NCBI GenBank assembly: GCA_024138015.1
Contig: JAMXBB010000002.1
Location: 11,656,632 to 11,720,631 of the forward strand
DNA from: Lumnitzera littorea
Taxonomy: Eukaryota > Streptophyta > Magnoliopsida > Myrtales > Combretaceae
Reading direction: 5' to 3'
Length of the DNA stretch: 64,000 nucleotides
Shown: piece by piece, positions 25,001 through 36,216 of the stretch
How the letters are laid out: every line of letters starts with the position of its first letter
Numbering within the stretch: position 1 is the first letter of the stretch
Notes under the pieces: generated by a model
Database searches by the model: none
What the model saw: the letters and a program-made list of their open reading frames with translations, nothing else
Told to the model about the DNA's origin: nothing
Made by a program: the position numbers and the translations under genes

Positions 25001-25560
25001 AGGAGAAACTTATACTACATTTCCATGGTTTGGTTTGTGTTTATAAGAAAAAAGAGCTGAACACTTGAACTATTCCTTTGACAAAATTAAAAGTAGAAGC
25101 CAATAGTGACTATAATGCCAAAAAATATATTCAATGAATTGTGAAACTCGATCACTACGCTTCAATACTAGGCAACAAAACAACGAAACACGAGGCACTA
25201 GATCAAATCAGCCAATAGACACTTAAACATTTCCTACTAAACATGATATGTAAAAATTGTCATTGTTATAGCACAAGGACAAGTCATCAATAATTGCAAA
25301 AGAGAACGTTGCAAAATTTTCTATCCAAGACTTCATCCTCTTAAATAAAACACATTACTAGCAGGCAAAAATACAATAAGTAAGTCTTAAACTTCCTTTC
25401 ACATATCTCATTTCATCTCACAATTCCTACATTGACCAACTTCTGCATCTTATTCATCACCACAAGGTTTTTCATGTGTTCCTGAGTAGCATATTATAAG
25501 TACCTAATGAAGTCGTTGCATTCTTAAATCAACTAATAAGCCATTGTCATTTATTGTCGT
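22059..25560. other. MULE interior, mostly non-coding
   Basis: A basic Pro/Thr/Arg-rich frame at 22780-22983 (ending TPTRRS) could be a further transposase C-terminal exon. A minisatellite of GCTTCTAT units lies at 23224-23253. I recognise nothing else. Confidence 0.45.
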
Positions 25561-25569
25561 CAAAAGAAG

Positions 25570-25990
25570 CACAATAGTGACTACGAAAAGAAACAACCAT
25601 GAACAGTCAAGCAATAAGTCAAGACCATTGTCTTCTTCTTCTTTAACTTCAAACTATTCCATGTACGAGTTAGTTGCTCCTTCATGTTATTCAGCTTGAT
25701 TTTCATTACACATTGTACTTCAGCAACATCATTGGCACTTGATGAGACATGTACGTTAGTTGGTCTAATTTTACCTAACCATTGACGAAGCTCAATATCA
25801 CCTCTTTCACACGATTCATCATTAGTAGGTTTACTCACTTGAAGAAAGCACAGTCTCGTCATCTTTACAACGTAGACAACTATGAAATCTTCTCCCCGGA
25901 TTTCATTTCGTCCAACTAGTTCGCAAGGGTGAGAAGAAACCACAAAAGCAATATTCTATATTACTATCACTACTCGATGAGTTTCCAATA
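25570..25990 (-). pseudogene. GRF-type zinc-finger protein remnant in the MULE
   Basis: The minus-strand frame from about 25985 reads CFCGFFSPLRTSWTK, a stop, then NPGRRFHSCLRCKD. This is the start of a plant GRF zinc finger (CxCG...T-W...NPGRRF..C). A neighbouring frame continues with a Cys-Phe-Leu stretch, KPTNDESCERGDIEL, and a Lys-rich helical end, as in the small GRF/coiled-coil proteins common in plant genomes. At least one stop and one frameshift break it. It faces the transposase (convergent), reminiscent of the mudrA/mudrB layout, though GRF is not homologous to mudrB. The function of such MULE-borne proteins is unknown to me. Confidence 0.6.
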
Positions 25991-26729
25991 GACAATGAGG
26001 CTTTGACTACTTCAGGGGTTGTAAAGTTATTCCCTAGCCCTCTTCCTCTTATTCTTTCCACCATTTACTCGAATCTGTGGTTCACTAAGCCAAGCTAAAT
26101 GATCTGATAGGAATCGTCAAAAAATCAATGCAAACATGGGACCAATATCTTCAACAAACACTTAGTCTTTGAATAAAATAATCACTACTTACTTGATTAT
26201 GAAATCAAACAAAAATTATTGTAATGATATTTTCCTCCTACAATTTTCATGGATAAATAAACCTCCATGGCTAGTGGTACTCAATATGCAAATATTAAAA
26301 TGAACCAATATCATGAAAATATGCACCATTATGATAATACACATGAGATAGAAAATTATTAAATGTAGACTGAACCACAAATCAACACTACTTACTGTCG
26401 GTACTAATTTGGGTTAGAAAAAAGATATATTTTTTTCTTGTTCAAGCACAGGACAAATACCAACCAATCATCAGCACTCATAGCAAACACTACAAATTAG
26501 ACCCAAAAAGATAAGAGGAACGAGAAACTTACCTTTTCAATGCATGATTCTTCCTACTCGATGTGCCAATTAAAGTTTCAGATTTAAGGTTAACATTCCT
26601 TACCGTATTCTTCCTTTTCAATGCATGTGTTTTAATGTTTTAAAGTTACTATATTGTATGTTTTAGGGTTTTTACTTTTTTTTTTCCCTACAAATTTCCA
26701 TTTTTCTAGGATGTCCATGTGTTATATTG

Positions 26730-26925
26730 CAATCCACTTCAATGAACACATGTAACTAAAGCATGACACGTCATCATCAGTAAACAGTTTTATAACGCCT
26801 CCGTTACAATATTACCTGTTTTAACTGCAAGTGAAAACGTTTATTCCTTTATTAAACTCTTTCAAACGTTCATCTCCCATTTGAATCAAACCCTATATAT
26901 TTATCCCTTTTGGTGTAATTTACCC
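26730..26925 (-). repeat. Right TIR of the MULE
   Basis: Inverted partner of 19779-19975; the outermost bases are GTGTAATTTACCC. Confidence 0.85.
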
Positions 26926-28406
26926 AAAAAAATAAGAGAAGATTACGAAGGGATCATAATTTATTCATATGAATACCAATCTAATAATTACACTATATAT
27001 ACCAATTAGGGAAAAAAATAGAGAGAGAAGAATTTCATACAAATGCCTTTAGGATTCTTTTACATATGCAAATGTAATGTTGATAAATTTATTGTTTTGT
27101 TTGGAAATGTCAACATTATTTTATATAAATCTTGCAGAAAGTGAGTTCTAAATGATATTTTCATGTTAAAACTACATTAATATCACACTGCATATTACCT
27201 CACAAGAGCGACACATAATTGGCATTGTAGGGAGGACTAAGAGAAAAATAACCATGGAAATGAACAAATAGTTTCAATGTATCAAACACATTTGTGATGG
27301 CCAATGGAGCTATGGAGCATCAACCTCACTGTTATTAGTTGAGTGTGGACTCATTCTTTGTGTAAGCACTACTTAGAATCTTTAAGAGTAGAGATTTCAT
27401 AGCATAGCACTAATTTTTTTATCTCTAGAACTTTTGAAAGATCCCTAAATAGCAAGCATGATTGGTAATCACAAACTTTTGCATTTGATAACATCTGTTA
27501 AATCATGTTAGTAATAGACAATTGAGATTAAGCTTACTCATGAGCATGCCATAGGCCCAAGGCCAATAGTTTGTCTTATTAGGTATGCGAGCCTATTTAA
27601 GAAAGGTTGAGGGCAGATGGATTGCTTCAATGATCTTTATTCAAAATCTATTAAACCAAATTTCCTTAAGGCATCCTAATTATAGACCATGCTATTTGGG
27701 TCATGTCACTAAGCTTAAGGGATCAAACTTAAATAAATAATAAGTTTAGTCAAACAATTAATATAATAATTTTTAGCTTTCTTCTATACTTAAATGAAGC
27801 TTAAACACGCATTACATCAAAACTGAACTCCAATTATAAATATAAAGATTTAGAGTGAAATAATCTATTAAAAGTATGAAATTTATTCTGAACCTTTTAA
27901 GCTTTACTTGATTGAGTCCATAACCTTTTGAAATTTTTTATTGAATCATAAACACTTATTTTAGCACATATAGTGGCATCATCAATTAATCTTACAATTT
28001 AGTTCATTTTATAAATGTGACTTTCATCTGGATATATTAGACGTGGCATCACGTGGTACACTAATTTGTAAGCTTTCAAAATTTTAAGACTAAATTCGGT
28101 ACCCTTGAAGATATATGATGTGCACGAAGGAAAATTTCAAAGGAAATAAAACCCTTCATTATGAACTTAAAAAGAAGATGATCGAACCTGTTTTATTTCA
28201 ATGGAATAATGTATATGAAAGTGAGATATTAAAGCCTTGATTACCGGATACCAATTAGAGACTCGATGGTGCATAAAAGTGAAATATTCGTAAGAATTCC
28301 TTGCGATATTTTTTATCGGCCATAGTTACCATTTATCAATTCAAATTCTACCTGATTCCTCACATATGCATCAACCAATCAATAAACAGGCATGGAAAGG
28401 ACCAAA
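26926..28406. other. 5' flank of b1, shared with b2
   Basis: Non-coding. It aligns with 38690-41365 upstream of b2 apart from insertions there. Shared landmarks include the block around 27300 (ATGGAGCATCAACCTCACTG) and that around 28081. Confidence 0.7.
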
Positions 28407-28424
28407 GTTGACGCACTTGTCAAC
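28407..28424. promoter_or_regulatory. Dyad element upstream of EF-hand gene b1
   Basis: GTTGAC, 6-nt spacer, GTCAAC; 261 bp before the ATG and conserved in b2. It contains TGACG, the core of TGA-factor (as-1-like) sites. Confidence 0.5.
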
Positions 28425-28582
28425 CGTCCTAAAAGAACGTTATTAGAACACTGATTTGCTTTGGTATTCAAAAACGATGGCAAACCTAACAAAACCAACG
28501 TGCCCCGGTAGCAAATTTAACGTTGCCGAAAGTGAAAAAAAAATTAGTCAAACTCACTGTTGGGTCTGTCTCATTACTTCTT

Positions 28583-28589
28583 TATATAG
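28583..28589 (+). promoter_or_regulatory. TATA box of EF-hand gene b1
   Basis: TATATAG about 100 bp before the ATG, in the same position as in the other copies. Confidence 0.65.
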
Positions 28590-28684
28590 AAGCCCAATGT
28601 CCATCATTCTCCACACAACACACACAAACTTCAAAAAAATACAGTTTTTCCAGTTAAAAAACTTCCCAATCAAAAAATACAAAA

Positions 28685-29104
28685 ATGAGTGTAGAAGTTT
28701 TGGATGGTGCCACAATCGTCAACTTTCTTGAAGATGAAGAAGCATTCGATGGCTTTGTCCGGGACCGGTTCGCCTGCCTCGATGCTGACCGCGATGGGCT
28801 TCTTTCCTATGCTGAGATGTTGAAGGAATTGCAAGGACTAAGAGTGTTGGAGAAGCATTTTGGGATCGATGTCAAGCCGGAACCAAGCGAATTGGCTCGG
28901 CTTTATGGAGGTTTGTTTGTTCAGTTTGATCATGACTGTAACGGGTCAGTGGATGTGGAGGAGTTCAAGGCTGAGACGAAGAGAATGATGCTTGCTATGG
29001 CTAATGGACTTGGGTTCTTGCCTGTTCAGATGGTGCTTGAAGAAGATAGTCTCCTTATGAAGGCTGTTGAAAGAGAGGTCAACAAAATCACTGCTCAGTC
29101 TTAG
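28685..29104 (+). CDS. EF-hand calcium-binding protein, copy b1
   Basis: Intact, 139 codons, two residues longer than its paralogues because the usual stop position reads CAG and the frame runs to the next TAG (ending ITAQS). Both EF-hand loops are complete: DADRDGLLSYAE at residues 33-44 and DHDCNGSVDVEE at 82-93. It differs from a1 at few positions (for example Val at 91 for Met, and EKHFG for ETHFG) and should likewise be a soluble Ca2+-binding protein. Its flanks are almost the same as those of b2, so b1/b2 descend from one gene by block duplication. The 5' leader is short and CA-rich. Confidence 0.92.
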   Translation: MSVEVLDGATIVNFLEDEEAFDGFVRDRFACLDADRDGLLSYAEMLKELQGLRVLEKHFGIDVKPEPSELARLYGGLFVQFDHDCNGSVDVEEFKAETKRMMLAMANGLGFLPVQMVLEEDSLLMKAVEREVNKITAQS

Positions 29105-31440
29105 TGAAGTCATACGTGCAATTTTTGTTTGAAGTTCAAAATATTACCATAAATTGAATGTATCGTGTATTTTTCATAAATTAAATCATTGTTATAATGG
29201 TTAGGCGGACCAATTTAAGACTGACCTATAAAGGGATTAAAAGGAGCACTAAACCCATCAAGAACTTTCGCGTTTTTTTTTTTTTAATGTATCTTTAGAC
29301 ATTTAAAATATGATTTGAATCCTCTCCATTTATTATTGTTTCAATTTCTCTAACTTTACAAATCAATGATTTAGATTATTTGAATTTTTAAAATATCATG
29401 TAATATCATCATATTTCTTATAATCTCAATCATTAATTATACATGACAACATTTTAAAATAGTAAATTGAGAGAAATTGAGCAAACTAAATAAAGGGGAT
29501 CTATTTCCAATTTTTTTAGTTATATATTCAATATAACTGAAAGCAGAAGTAGATATCTTTTCAAACAAAATTTTAGTTAAACAATTTTTTTTTATTTAGT
29601 CGTGTCCATCCTTGTAGGTTCCATTTCATAATGGGCTAACTTGTAAATTTAACAACTTAGGCCATAACTAAGTCAAACTACTCACAAGCTATTCAAGTTT
29701 AGTTTAGCTCAAGCTCAACTCAACTCGAACTCAATTAACATATGGCCTAAGTTCAAGCTCAACATAAAATTCGTTTATCTAAATAAGTCATACTCAAGTT
29801 CCAGTTTAAGTTTGCAAGTTAACTCATTTAAGAATATGAGCGTTCACGAGCTATAAATATTATATTATTAAAATAAAAAAACTAATATCTATATAATATA
29901 TGTGTATAATATTTTATAGGATAATATATAATCTAATTTGTATTTCCTATTTATTAATTTATTTATATATTTCTTTATTTTGTAATATTCATGAGCAGGC
30001 TCAGGTTAAACTCGATTAGATTTGATATCAATAATAAATAAATCGAGTCCAAACTCAAAACAAAACTCATTTATTAAAATGAAATAAACTAAAGCCTTAA
30101 TATACAGAATTGATAAAAACACAACTCAAGTTTAAACTCGATAATATTTTATCAAATCAAATCGGAAAGGCTAAACTTAACTTAGCTTTTTTGCCTCCCT
30201 ATCAACAGTTTAGGTTAGGGAGCAATTTTATAACTCTTAACTCATTGTTTTTGGTAAATTCAATTAGTCGGTTTGTCGGATACGATCCATTTGCACCGCC
30301 CGAGTGAGGATAATTGATATACAGATGCAAAAAGATAGGTCCATTTTTTCAGCCAAATGCAAAGTCCTACCAATTCAATAGAATTAATATATTATAAGAT
30401 GCTAATCGAGTGCGTGCAAATTATAAGTAAGCTTGTGTTTCAAATTTGGACTATAAAGAAAGAAATTATCCTCAGAAATAGGATTTGGTTTTAAAAAAAA
30501 TTAATCAGTTGAAGAAATTTGATAAATATCTATTGTTCCACAAAATTTTCATATTATGGATTTCCATTAATTATATAGTACAAAAACGATCAAAATACAA
30601 ATATAGAAGTTACTGTGCTTTTCCTTAATAGAAGTTTTTTTACTAGCCAAAACCAAAGATAGCATGTCTTAGTAATTGTGTTCGGGTTTTGGGCAATATT
30701 CAATTTCTTTGTCACAAATTTGACTAGCTAATACGTATAGAGTCAGCTTTAAGTTTCTAATATACTATTAAACATATAACCACTACAAGAAAATTGAAGT
30801 AAGGGTGAACCAATAGGAGTTCATTTATTTATATTATAGTTGTCCCGATACTTTTCAAAAGTGACAGGATACTAGGACAGCAAGGTGCATTTATGTGGTT
30901 GTTTTTCATGTTGCAAATTTTTAAGAAGTCTTATATGTACATGAAATTGCTACAATATGGACAAAAAAATGTTATATGTAAATGCTTACTAAAAATAGAA
31001 TTGTTACTATAAAAAAAAAAGTCCATAAACAGTTGCTAATTTATAATTCCTATTTATTTTATTGCACTATTGCAGGGAACTTATGAAAATTGAAAACTTA
31101 GCCACATGGTAAATTTTCATATATTTATTAGTTAGTTCATCATAACTTTGAAATGCTCACATACGGTAGCAACAGTAATAACTAAAATTATGAAAATCTT
31201 GTAATTTTCAAATGGGTCAACAGTCAAATACTTGTTGTTAGTCCTCTAGTTTAATTTGAACCGGCGTTGTAGCACAAAACAATAAACCATGAACCGATGA
31301 TGGATGAAATTCTGGAACCTTAAACAGTATAAATCTTGGGGAACAAGAAATTAGTACACAGGAATATTGCGAAAAGACTGAGTCAACAACTTTGGGAAAA
31401 AGAAAAAAAAAATGGCATTATTCAACTTTCTAGGGAATTA
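29105..31440. other. 3' flank of b1 / 5' flank of a2, shared with block 2
   Basis: Non-coding. It aligns with 42051-45050 downstream of b2, for example TAGTAATTGTGTTCGGGTTT at about 30669 and about 43860. A segment at about 29640-30300 is rich in AAGCTCAACTC-like words and looks like an old interspersed repeat present before the duplication. Confidence 0.7.
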
Positions 31441-31469
31441 AGAATTTCAGAAAAATGCTTTTAGCTTTC

Positions 31470-31489
31470 GGTTGACGCGGTTCTCAACC
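31470..31489. promoter_or_regulatory. Dyad element upstream of EF-hand gene a2
   Basis: GGTTGA, 8-nt spacer, TCAACC; 271 bp before the ATG. Confidence 0.5.
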
Positions 31490-31646
31490 GTCCTAAAAGA
31501 ACAACATTAGATTATATTAGAACACTGATTTGCCTTAGTAATTCAAAAACAATGGCAAACCCGACAAAACCAACGTGCCCCGAGAAGCACATTTGACGTT
31601 GCCCCTCAAACTCACTGTGGGGTCTGTCCGTGTCATTACTTCTTCT

Positions 31647-31652
31647 TTATAT
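31647..31652 (+). promoter_or_regulatory. Weak TATA box of EF-hand gene a2
   Basis: TTTATATGG occupies the position of the TATA box. It is a poorer match than TATATAGA in a3, which has an otherwise very similar promoter. Confidence 0.5.
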
Positions 31653-31759
31653 GGAGCCAAAACACCCTCATTCTCCACACAACAACACATACACGGTTTC
31701 GAAAAGTTGAACATACTGTTTTTTACCGTTAAAACTATTTCCCTCCCAAAAATACAACA

Positions 31760-32173
31760 ATGAGTGTAGAAGTTCTGGATGGTGCAACAATCGTCAACTT
31801 TCTTGAAGATGAAGAAGCATTCGATGGCTTTGTCCGGGACCGGTTCACCTGCCTCGATGCTGACCGCGATGGGCTTCTTTCTTATTTTGAGATGTTGAAG
31901 GAATTGCAAGGATTAAGAGTGTTGGAGACACATTTTGGGATCGATGTCAAGCCGGATCCAAGCGAATTGGCTCGGCTTTATGGAGCTTTGTTCGTTCAGT
32001 TTGATCGTGACTGTAACGGGTCAGTGGATATGGAGGAGTTCAAGGCTGAGACGAAGAGAATGATGCTTGCTATGGCTAATGGACTAGGGTTTTTGCCTGT
32101 TCAAATGGTGCTTGAAGAAGATAGTCTCCTTAAGAAGGCTGTTGAGAGAGAGGTCACAAAAATCACCGGATAG
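31760..32173 (+). CDS. EF-hand calcium-binding protein, copy a2
   Basis: Intact, 137 codons. EF-hand loops lie at residues 33-44 (DADRDGLLSYFE) and 82-93 (DRDCNGSVDMEE). The Phe at 43 and Arg at 83 are unique to this copy but fall on non-liganding positions, so Ca2+ binding should persist. It ends ITG. The coding and 3' sequence are closest to a1 (same 3' UTR start), the 5' flank is closest to a3. A Copia element is inserted about 1.1 kb downstream. Confidence 0.92.
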   Translation: MSVEVLDGATIVNFLEDEEAFDGFVRDRFTCLDADRDGLLSYFEMLKELQGLRVLETHFGIDVKPDPSELARLYGALFVQFDRDCNGSVDMEEFKAETKRMMLAMANGLGFLPVQMVLEEDSLLKKAVEREVTKITG

Positions 32174-33247
32174 AAGCCATATTTTTGTTACATGAAATTT
32201 TTGGTTTAGAGTTGAAAATTTTAGTATGAAGCATGACTATTGTGGACTTTCGTAAATGAAATTATATCATAGGTGGTTAGATGAAGCAATTAAGGACAAA
32301 TCTAAAGGGGGTTAGACTCATCCATATTTTAATGTTGACTTTTTTATTGAAATATCATTAGATATTTATAAAGTTTATTTAATATGAATTGAAATGTGAT
32401 TTTAAATTTTTCTTCTTCTTTTTTTTTTTTTAAATGAGCCTATGGAATAACGAGTTTGATATTGGTTGAAAAGTAATAGAAAAACTTATCATATAATTAT
32501 ATACTTACTTTTTTGTAAAATAGATAATAAATGTTATTTTATCTTTTATACAAGTGTCTTCAGAGCACCCATTAATATTATATACATATATATATATGCA
32601 CCCATATATACTGTGTGAAAATAGTAAAACTTTACTTCTTTTAACCTCTTAGAACTGTCATATAATATCCACCGTCATTTTTCTAAAATTTGAATTTTCT
32701 ATCTTCCGAACATAAATCCTTTTGATTATACGATATGCACTACACTTGAAAGAAAAAGTGAATAGCCTTTCATGAGTAATTTTACTATGGACATACAAAA
32801 AAGTGAATCCAACGCCCTTTAATTGCCAATTCTATACATCAGTCTATGTGCTGGTCCATCTCATAACATGGCAATAGGCAACCAGTAAGAAAACTTCTTC
32901 AGAAATGAGATTTGGGTAATAAAAAAAAAATCAATTAATCATTTAAAATAATCAAATCATGTTTAAAAAAAAGGGGACTTTTCTGTCGGACTGATTGAAT
33001 TTGATTCACCGTTCGATCGGCTTTTTATCCCGCCCCTTCCATAACCTGGCTAATGCAATAACAATCCAACGGCAATTAGTATTAAAATATCGGAATACAA
33101 GGTTATTGTACTTTCCTCGATGTATAAGTTTTTCTTGATATTGTAATTGTGATCGGGCTTTGGGCATATATTCATTTGTTTATAACAAATTCAACTAATG
33201 CATATAGAATCAGATTGAAAAGTCAAACAAATTATCAAACATAGAAC
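32174..33247. other. 3' flank of a2, up to the Copia insertion
   Basis: Non-coding and aligned with 17726-19196 downstream of a1. The last five bases (33243-33247, AGAAC) are the target site of the Copia element. Confidence 0.7.
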
Positions 33248-33592
33248 TATTGGAATAGTATAATACAAATCTTATAATGCAACTAACCATATACTATCAT
33301 GCTTAGTAGTATAAATAGGAAGTTGCTGAAAAAGTGTGTATGCAGTGGGTTAACCAGTGAGTGTACCAGTAGTGTGTGAAATAGACATGTATGTGCAAGA
33401 AATAGAGTGTGTATATGTGCAACAGGAATAGTGAACAGCACATAACAGTATGTGTATGGGTACTATCAATGAGAACCGAAATATGTGAATGAAAAGAGAA
33501 AAAGCAAAGTGCTTGATTCAATTTGAAGCTTCTTATCTGATCTTGGTTAATTTCAATTGTGTTATTGTCTGAATTACAGTAACTTTCTAACA
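33248..33592 (+). repeat. 5' LTR of the Copia element
   Basis: 345 bp, from TATTGGAATAG to TTTCTAACA. It starts with TA instead of the canonical TG. It lacks an 18-nt stretch present in the 3' LTR after GGAAGTTGCTG. Confidence 0.9.
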
Positions 33593-33593
33593 G

Positions 33594-33606
33594 TAATATC
33601 AGAGCC
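33594..33606 (+). other. Primer-binding site of the Copia element
   Basis: TAATATCAGAGCC, two changes from the initiator-Met PBS TGGTATCAGAGCC, one base after the LTR. Confidence 0.7.
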
Positions 33607-33663
33607 ACTATTGAAAGATTCATCATGCTAGTGTGAAGCAAGAATAGACAGTGTCGAGTTACT

Positions 33664-34922
33664 ATAGCCAATACGTCAGGGAACTTAACAGCATCCTTGC
33701 CAATCTTGGACGGTAAGAACTATGAGAAATAGAGCATACAAATGAAGGTTATATTTGGGTTCTAAGAGGTTCAAGAAATAGTTACTTGCGGAGTTCAAGA
33801 ACTAGTTGAAAATCCATCTGATGCCCAGTGAACAGCTCATTGAGAAGCAGTGAAGAAAGATTGCAAAACCCTGTTCATATACATCGGTATGTTAATCCAA
33901 CGAATTTCAAAAAGATTGCATCTGCAACATCTACAAAAGAAGCCTGGGATACGTTGGAAAAATATTATAAACGGGCCAACAAATGAAAGAAAGTAAGATT
34001 ACAAACCTTAAGGAGACAATATGAGTTACTTCAAATGGAGGACAAGGATAGTATAGGAGACTTCTGTTCGAAAGTGATGGCTTTATCCAACCAAATGAAG
34101 TCAAACGAAGAGACGATAAAACAAGTCATGTTAGTGGAGAAAATATTGCGATCGTTGTCCCCTAAGTTTGATTATGTGGCGGTGACCATAGAAGAATTGA
34201 AGGATTTGAACACCCTCATGCTAGATGAGTTGCAAAGTTCACTTGAAGCACATGAACAGTGAATGAAAGAGAGGATAAGTGAAAAAGGGGTTAAACAGGC
34301 ACTGCAAGCTAAAGTAAAGAAGTCTACAAGTGAAAGCTATAGAGGAAGAAGACGGAATTACAGCAGTTAGAGCAGAGGTAGAGGCAGGAATGGATCTTGG
34401 AATGGGACATATCAAACTAGAAACCAAGATACAGTTCAAGAATCAGCCCGATCTGAAGTAGCTCCAAGAAGAGGAGGAATGCGTAGAAAAGGATTAAAGA
34501 AGAGATTTGACAAGAGAAATATTCAATGTTATAATTGTCAAAGATTTGGGCATTTTGCTGATGAATGTAGAAAAACTAAGAGTAGTGTCTTAAAGAATAA
34601 ATTTGGAACAGCTGGGTTTGCTCAAGAAAATGGCTATAAGTCTAAGACAGTTCTTTTGATGGTTACTACTCCACCAGAAAATGTATCTGTAAATTCCTGG
34701 TATTTAGATACTAGATGTTCAAACCACATGACAAGTAATAAGGATTGGTTTATAGAACTAGACAAAAATGTAAAGAGCAATGTCAAATTCGCAGATTACA
34801 GTATGGTAATGGTTGAGGGATTAGGAAAATTTTTTATTCGCCAAAAGAATGGAAAGTTATCGTGTATTTTTTATGTGTTGTATGTTCTACGAATGAAGAA
34901 CAATTTGTTGAGTGTGGGCTAG
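33664..34922 (+). pseudogene. Copia Gag and protease region (broken)
   Basis: Reading starts where the family's ATG should be but the codon is ATA (33664-33666), followed by ANTSGNLTASLPILDGKNYE, the Copia Gag N-terminus. Several stops and frame changes follow. The zinc knuckle CYNCQRFGHFADEC (CX2CX4HX4C) is intact from 34527. The protease motif reads WYLDTRCSNHM: the family's D-T/S-G is changed to D-T-R, which should kill the protease. The last open segment ends at TAG, 34920-34922. Confidence 0.88.
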
Positions 34923-35059
34923 TTACTCGAGAAAGGGGACACCATAAATCTTAAGGATTGACAGTTAGTATTGTTTGATAAACAGGAAAAATTGGTGTTG
35001 AAGACTCCACTGTCCAAGAATCGTAGGTGAGTATATGAATTTTGCTGTAGCAGTACAGG

Positions 35060-35826
35060 ATGACAATTGGATTTGGCATCTACGGCTTGGACATTTGAAT
35101 TTTTGAAGTCTTTACTATTTGAGTGAGTCCAAATTAGTGGATTGTCTTCCTACCATTCAAACGTAAAGTAAAGTGTGTGCAGGGTGTCAATTTGGAAAGC
35201 AAACTAGAGTGTCATTTAAAGGGAGGATTACCCCTAAAGCTTCGGGTGTGCTAGAAGTGATATATTTTGATGTCTGTGGTCCATTTGAAGTAGCAACATT
35301 AGGAGGGAATCAGTATTTTGTTACATTTGTTGATGATTTCAGCAAGAAAACTTAGGTATATCTGATGAAAAGAAAATCAGAAGTCTTTGATATTTTCAAA
35401 AGGTTTAAGATATTATCTGAGAAACATAGTAGTAAACCTATCAAGGTGTTGCGTACTAATCGTGGTAGGGAGTACACATCAAGAGAGTTTGAGAAATTTT
35501 GTCAGGATGAAGGGATAATGCATGAAGTAGCAACCCCATATACTCCACAACATAATGGAGTTGTAGAAAGAAGAAATCACACCATACTAAATATGGTTAG
35601 GGCTATGTTGAAAAGCAAAGGCATGCCATACTATTTCCAGGGAGAAGCAGTAGATACTGTTGTGTATATACTAAATCGTTATCCGACGAAGTCACTTATG
35701 GATAAAACTCCTAAAGAAGTGTGGACTAGGAAAAGGCCAAGTGTTGCTCATCTTAGAGTGTTTGGTAGCCTTTGTTTCACTAATGTTCCTAATGTAAAAA
35801 GAAGAAAACTGGATGACAAAAGTTAA
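35060..35826 (+). pseudogene. Copia integrase region (broken)
   Basis: The GAG-pre-integrase signature WHLRLGHLN and CAGCQFGKQ (part of the HHCC zinc finger) are followed by the catalytic core. The first Asp is in YFDVCGPF. The second catalytic position reads LRTNRGREY, with Asn for Asp. The Glu is in VVERRNHT. In-frame stops occur after GHLNF, at CAAACG-TAA near 35165, and at 35356-35358. The enzyme would insert cDNA into DNA; this copy lacks a complete DDE triad. Confidence 0.88.
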
Positions 35827-36216
35827 TGAGCTATGCTGTTGGGATATCATTCCACTAGAGCATACAAAGCATTTAACCCAAACTCTAAAAAGGTGATTAT
35901 GAATAAGGATGTGGTGTTTGATGAGATAAAAGGATGGAAGTGGAATTGTAATGATGGTGAACAAGGAAAAGAGGTAAAAGTAGTTGTTAATGAAGATAGC
36001 TATGGTTTTAGTGAGCAGTATAGTCAAGATGGAAATATAGCAGCAAGACATGAAGTACAACCGTAGATGTGTGGTTTTAGACCACAAAGGAACAAACAGA
36101 TTCCAAGGAGATATCTAGACTATGAAGTGTTTCCTAATTTTGCTGTAAATACAGAGGGTGATTTAGTGTATTTGGCATTATTTATTGGATAAAAACCAAT
36201 GGGAATTGGTCAAGGT

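Larger units (their letters stand above)
19779..26925 (+). mobile_element. Mutator-like element (MULE) with about 200-bp TIRs
   Basis: The ends GGGTAAATTACAC (left) and GTGTAATTTACCC (right) begin terminal inverted repeats traceable for about 200 bp (19779-19975 and 26730-26925). Shared landmarks include GATGATGACGTG and TCAAATGGGAGATGAA. Nine-base flanks TAAAAGAAG (left) and TAAGAGAAG (26933-26941) look like a 9-bp target duplication with one change, although a short A run separates the right TIR from its copy. The paralogous position in block 2 (near 38680) lacks the element. Inside are a MuDR-type transposase remnant on the plus strand and a GRF zinc-finger remnant on the minus strand. A poly-G/N junction at 21111-21132 means the transposase N-terminal half may be absent only from the assembly. 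Confidence 0.85.

Noticed and set aside
33303..33671. 122-codon minus-strand ORF rich in His/Thr/Leu
   Set aside because: It lies inside the Copia 5' LTR and PBS region and has no family signature.
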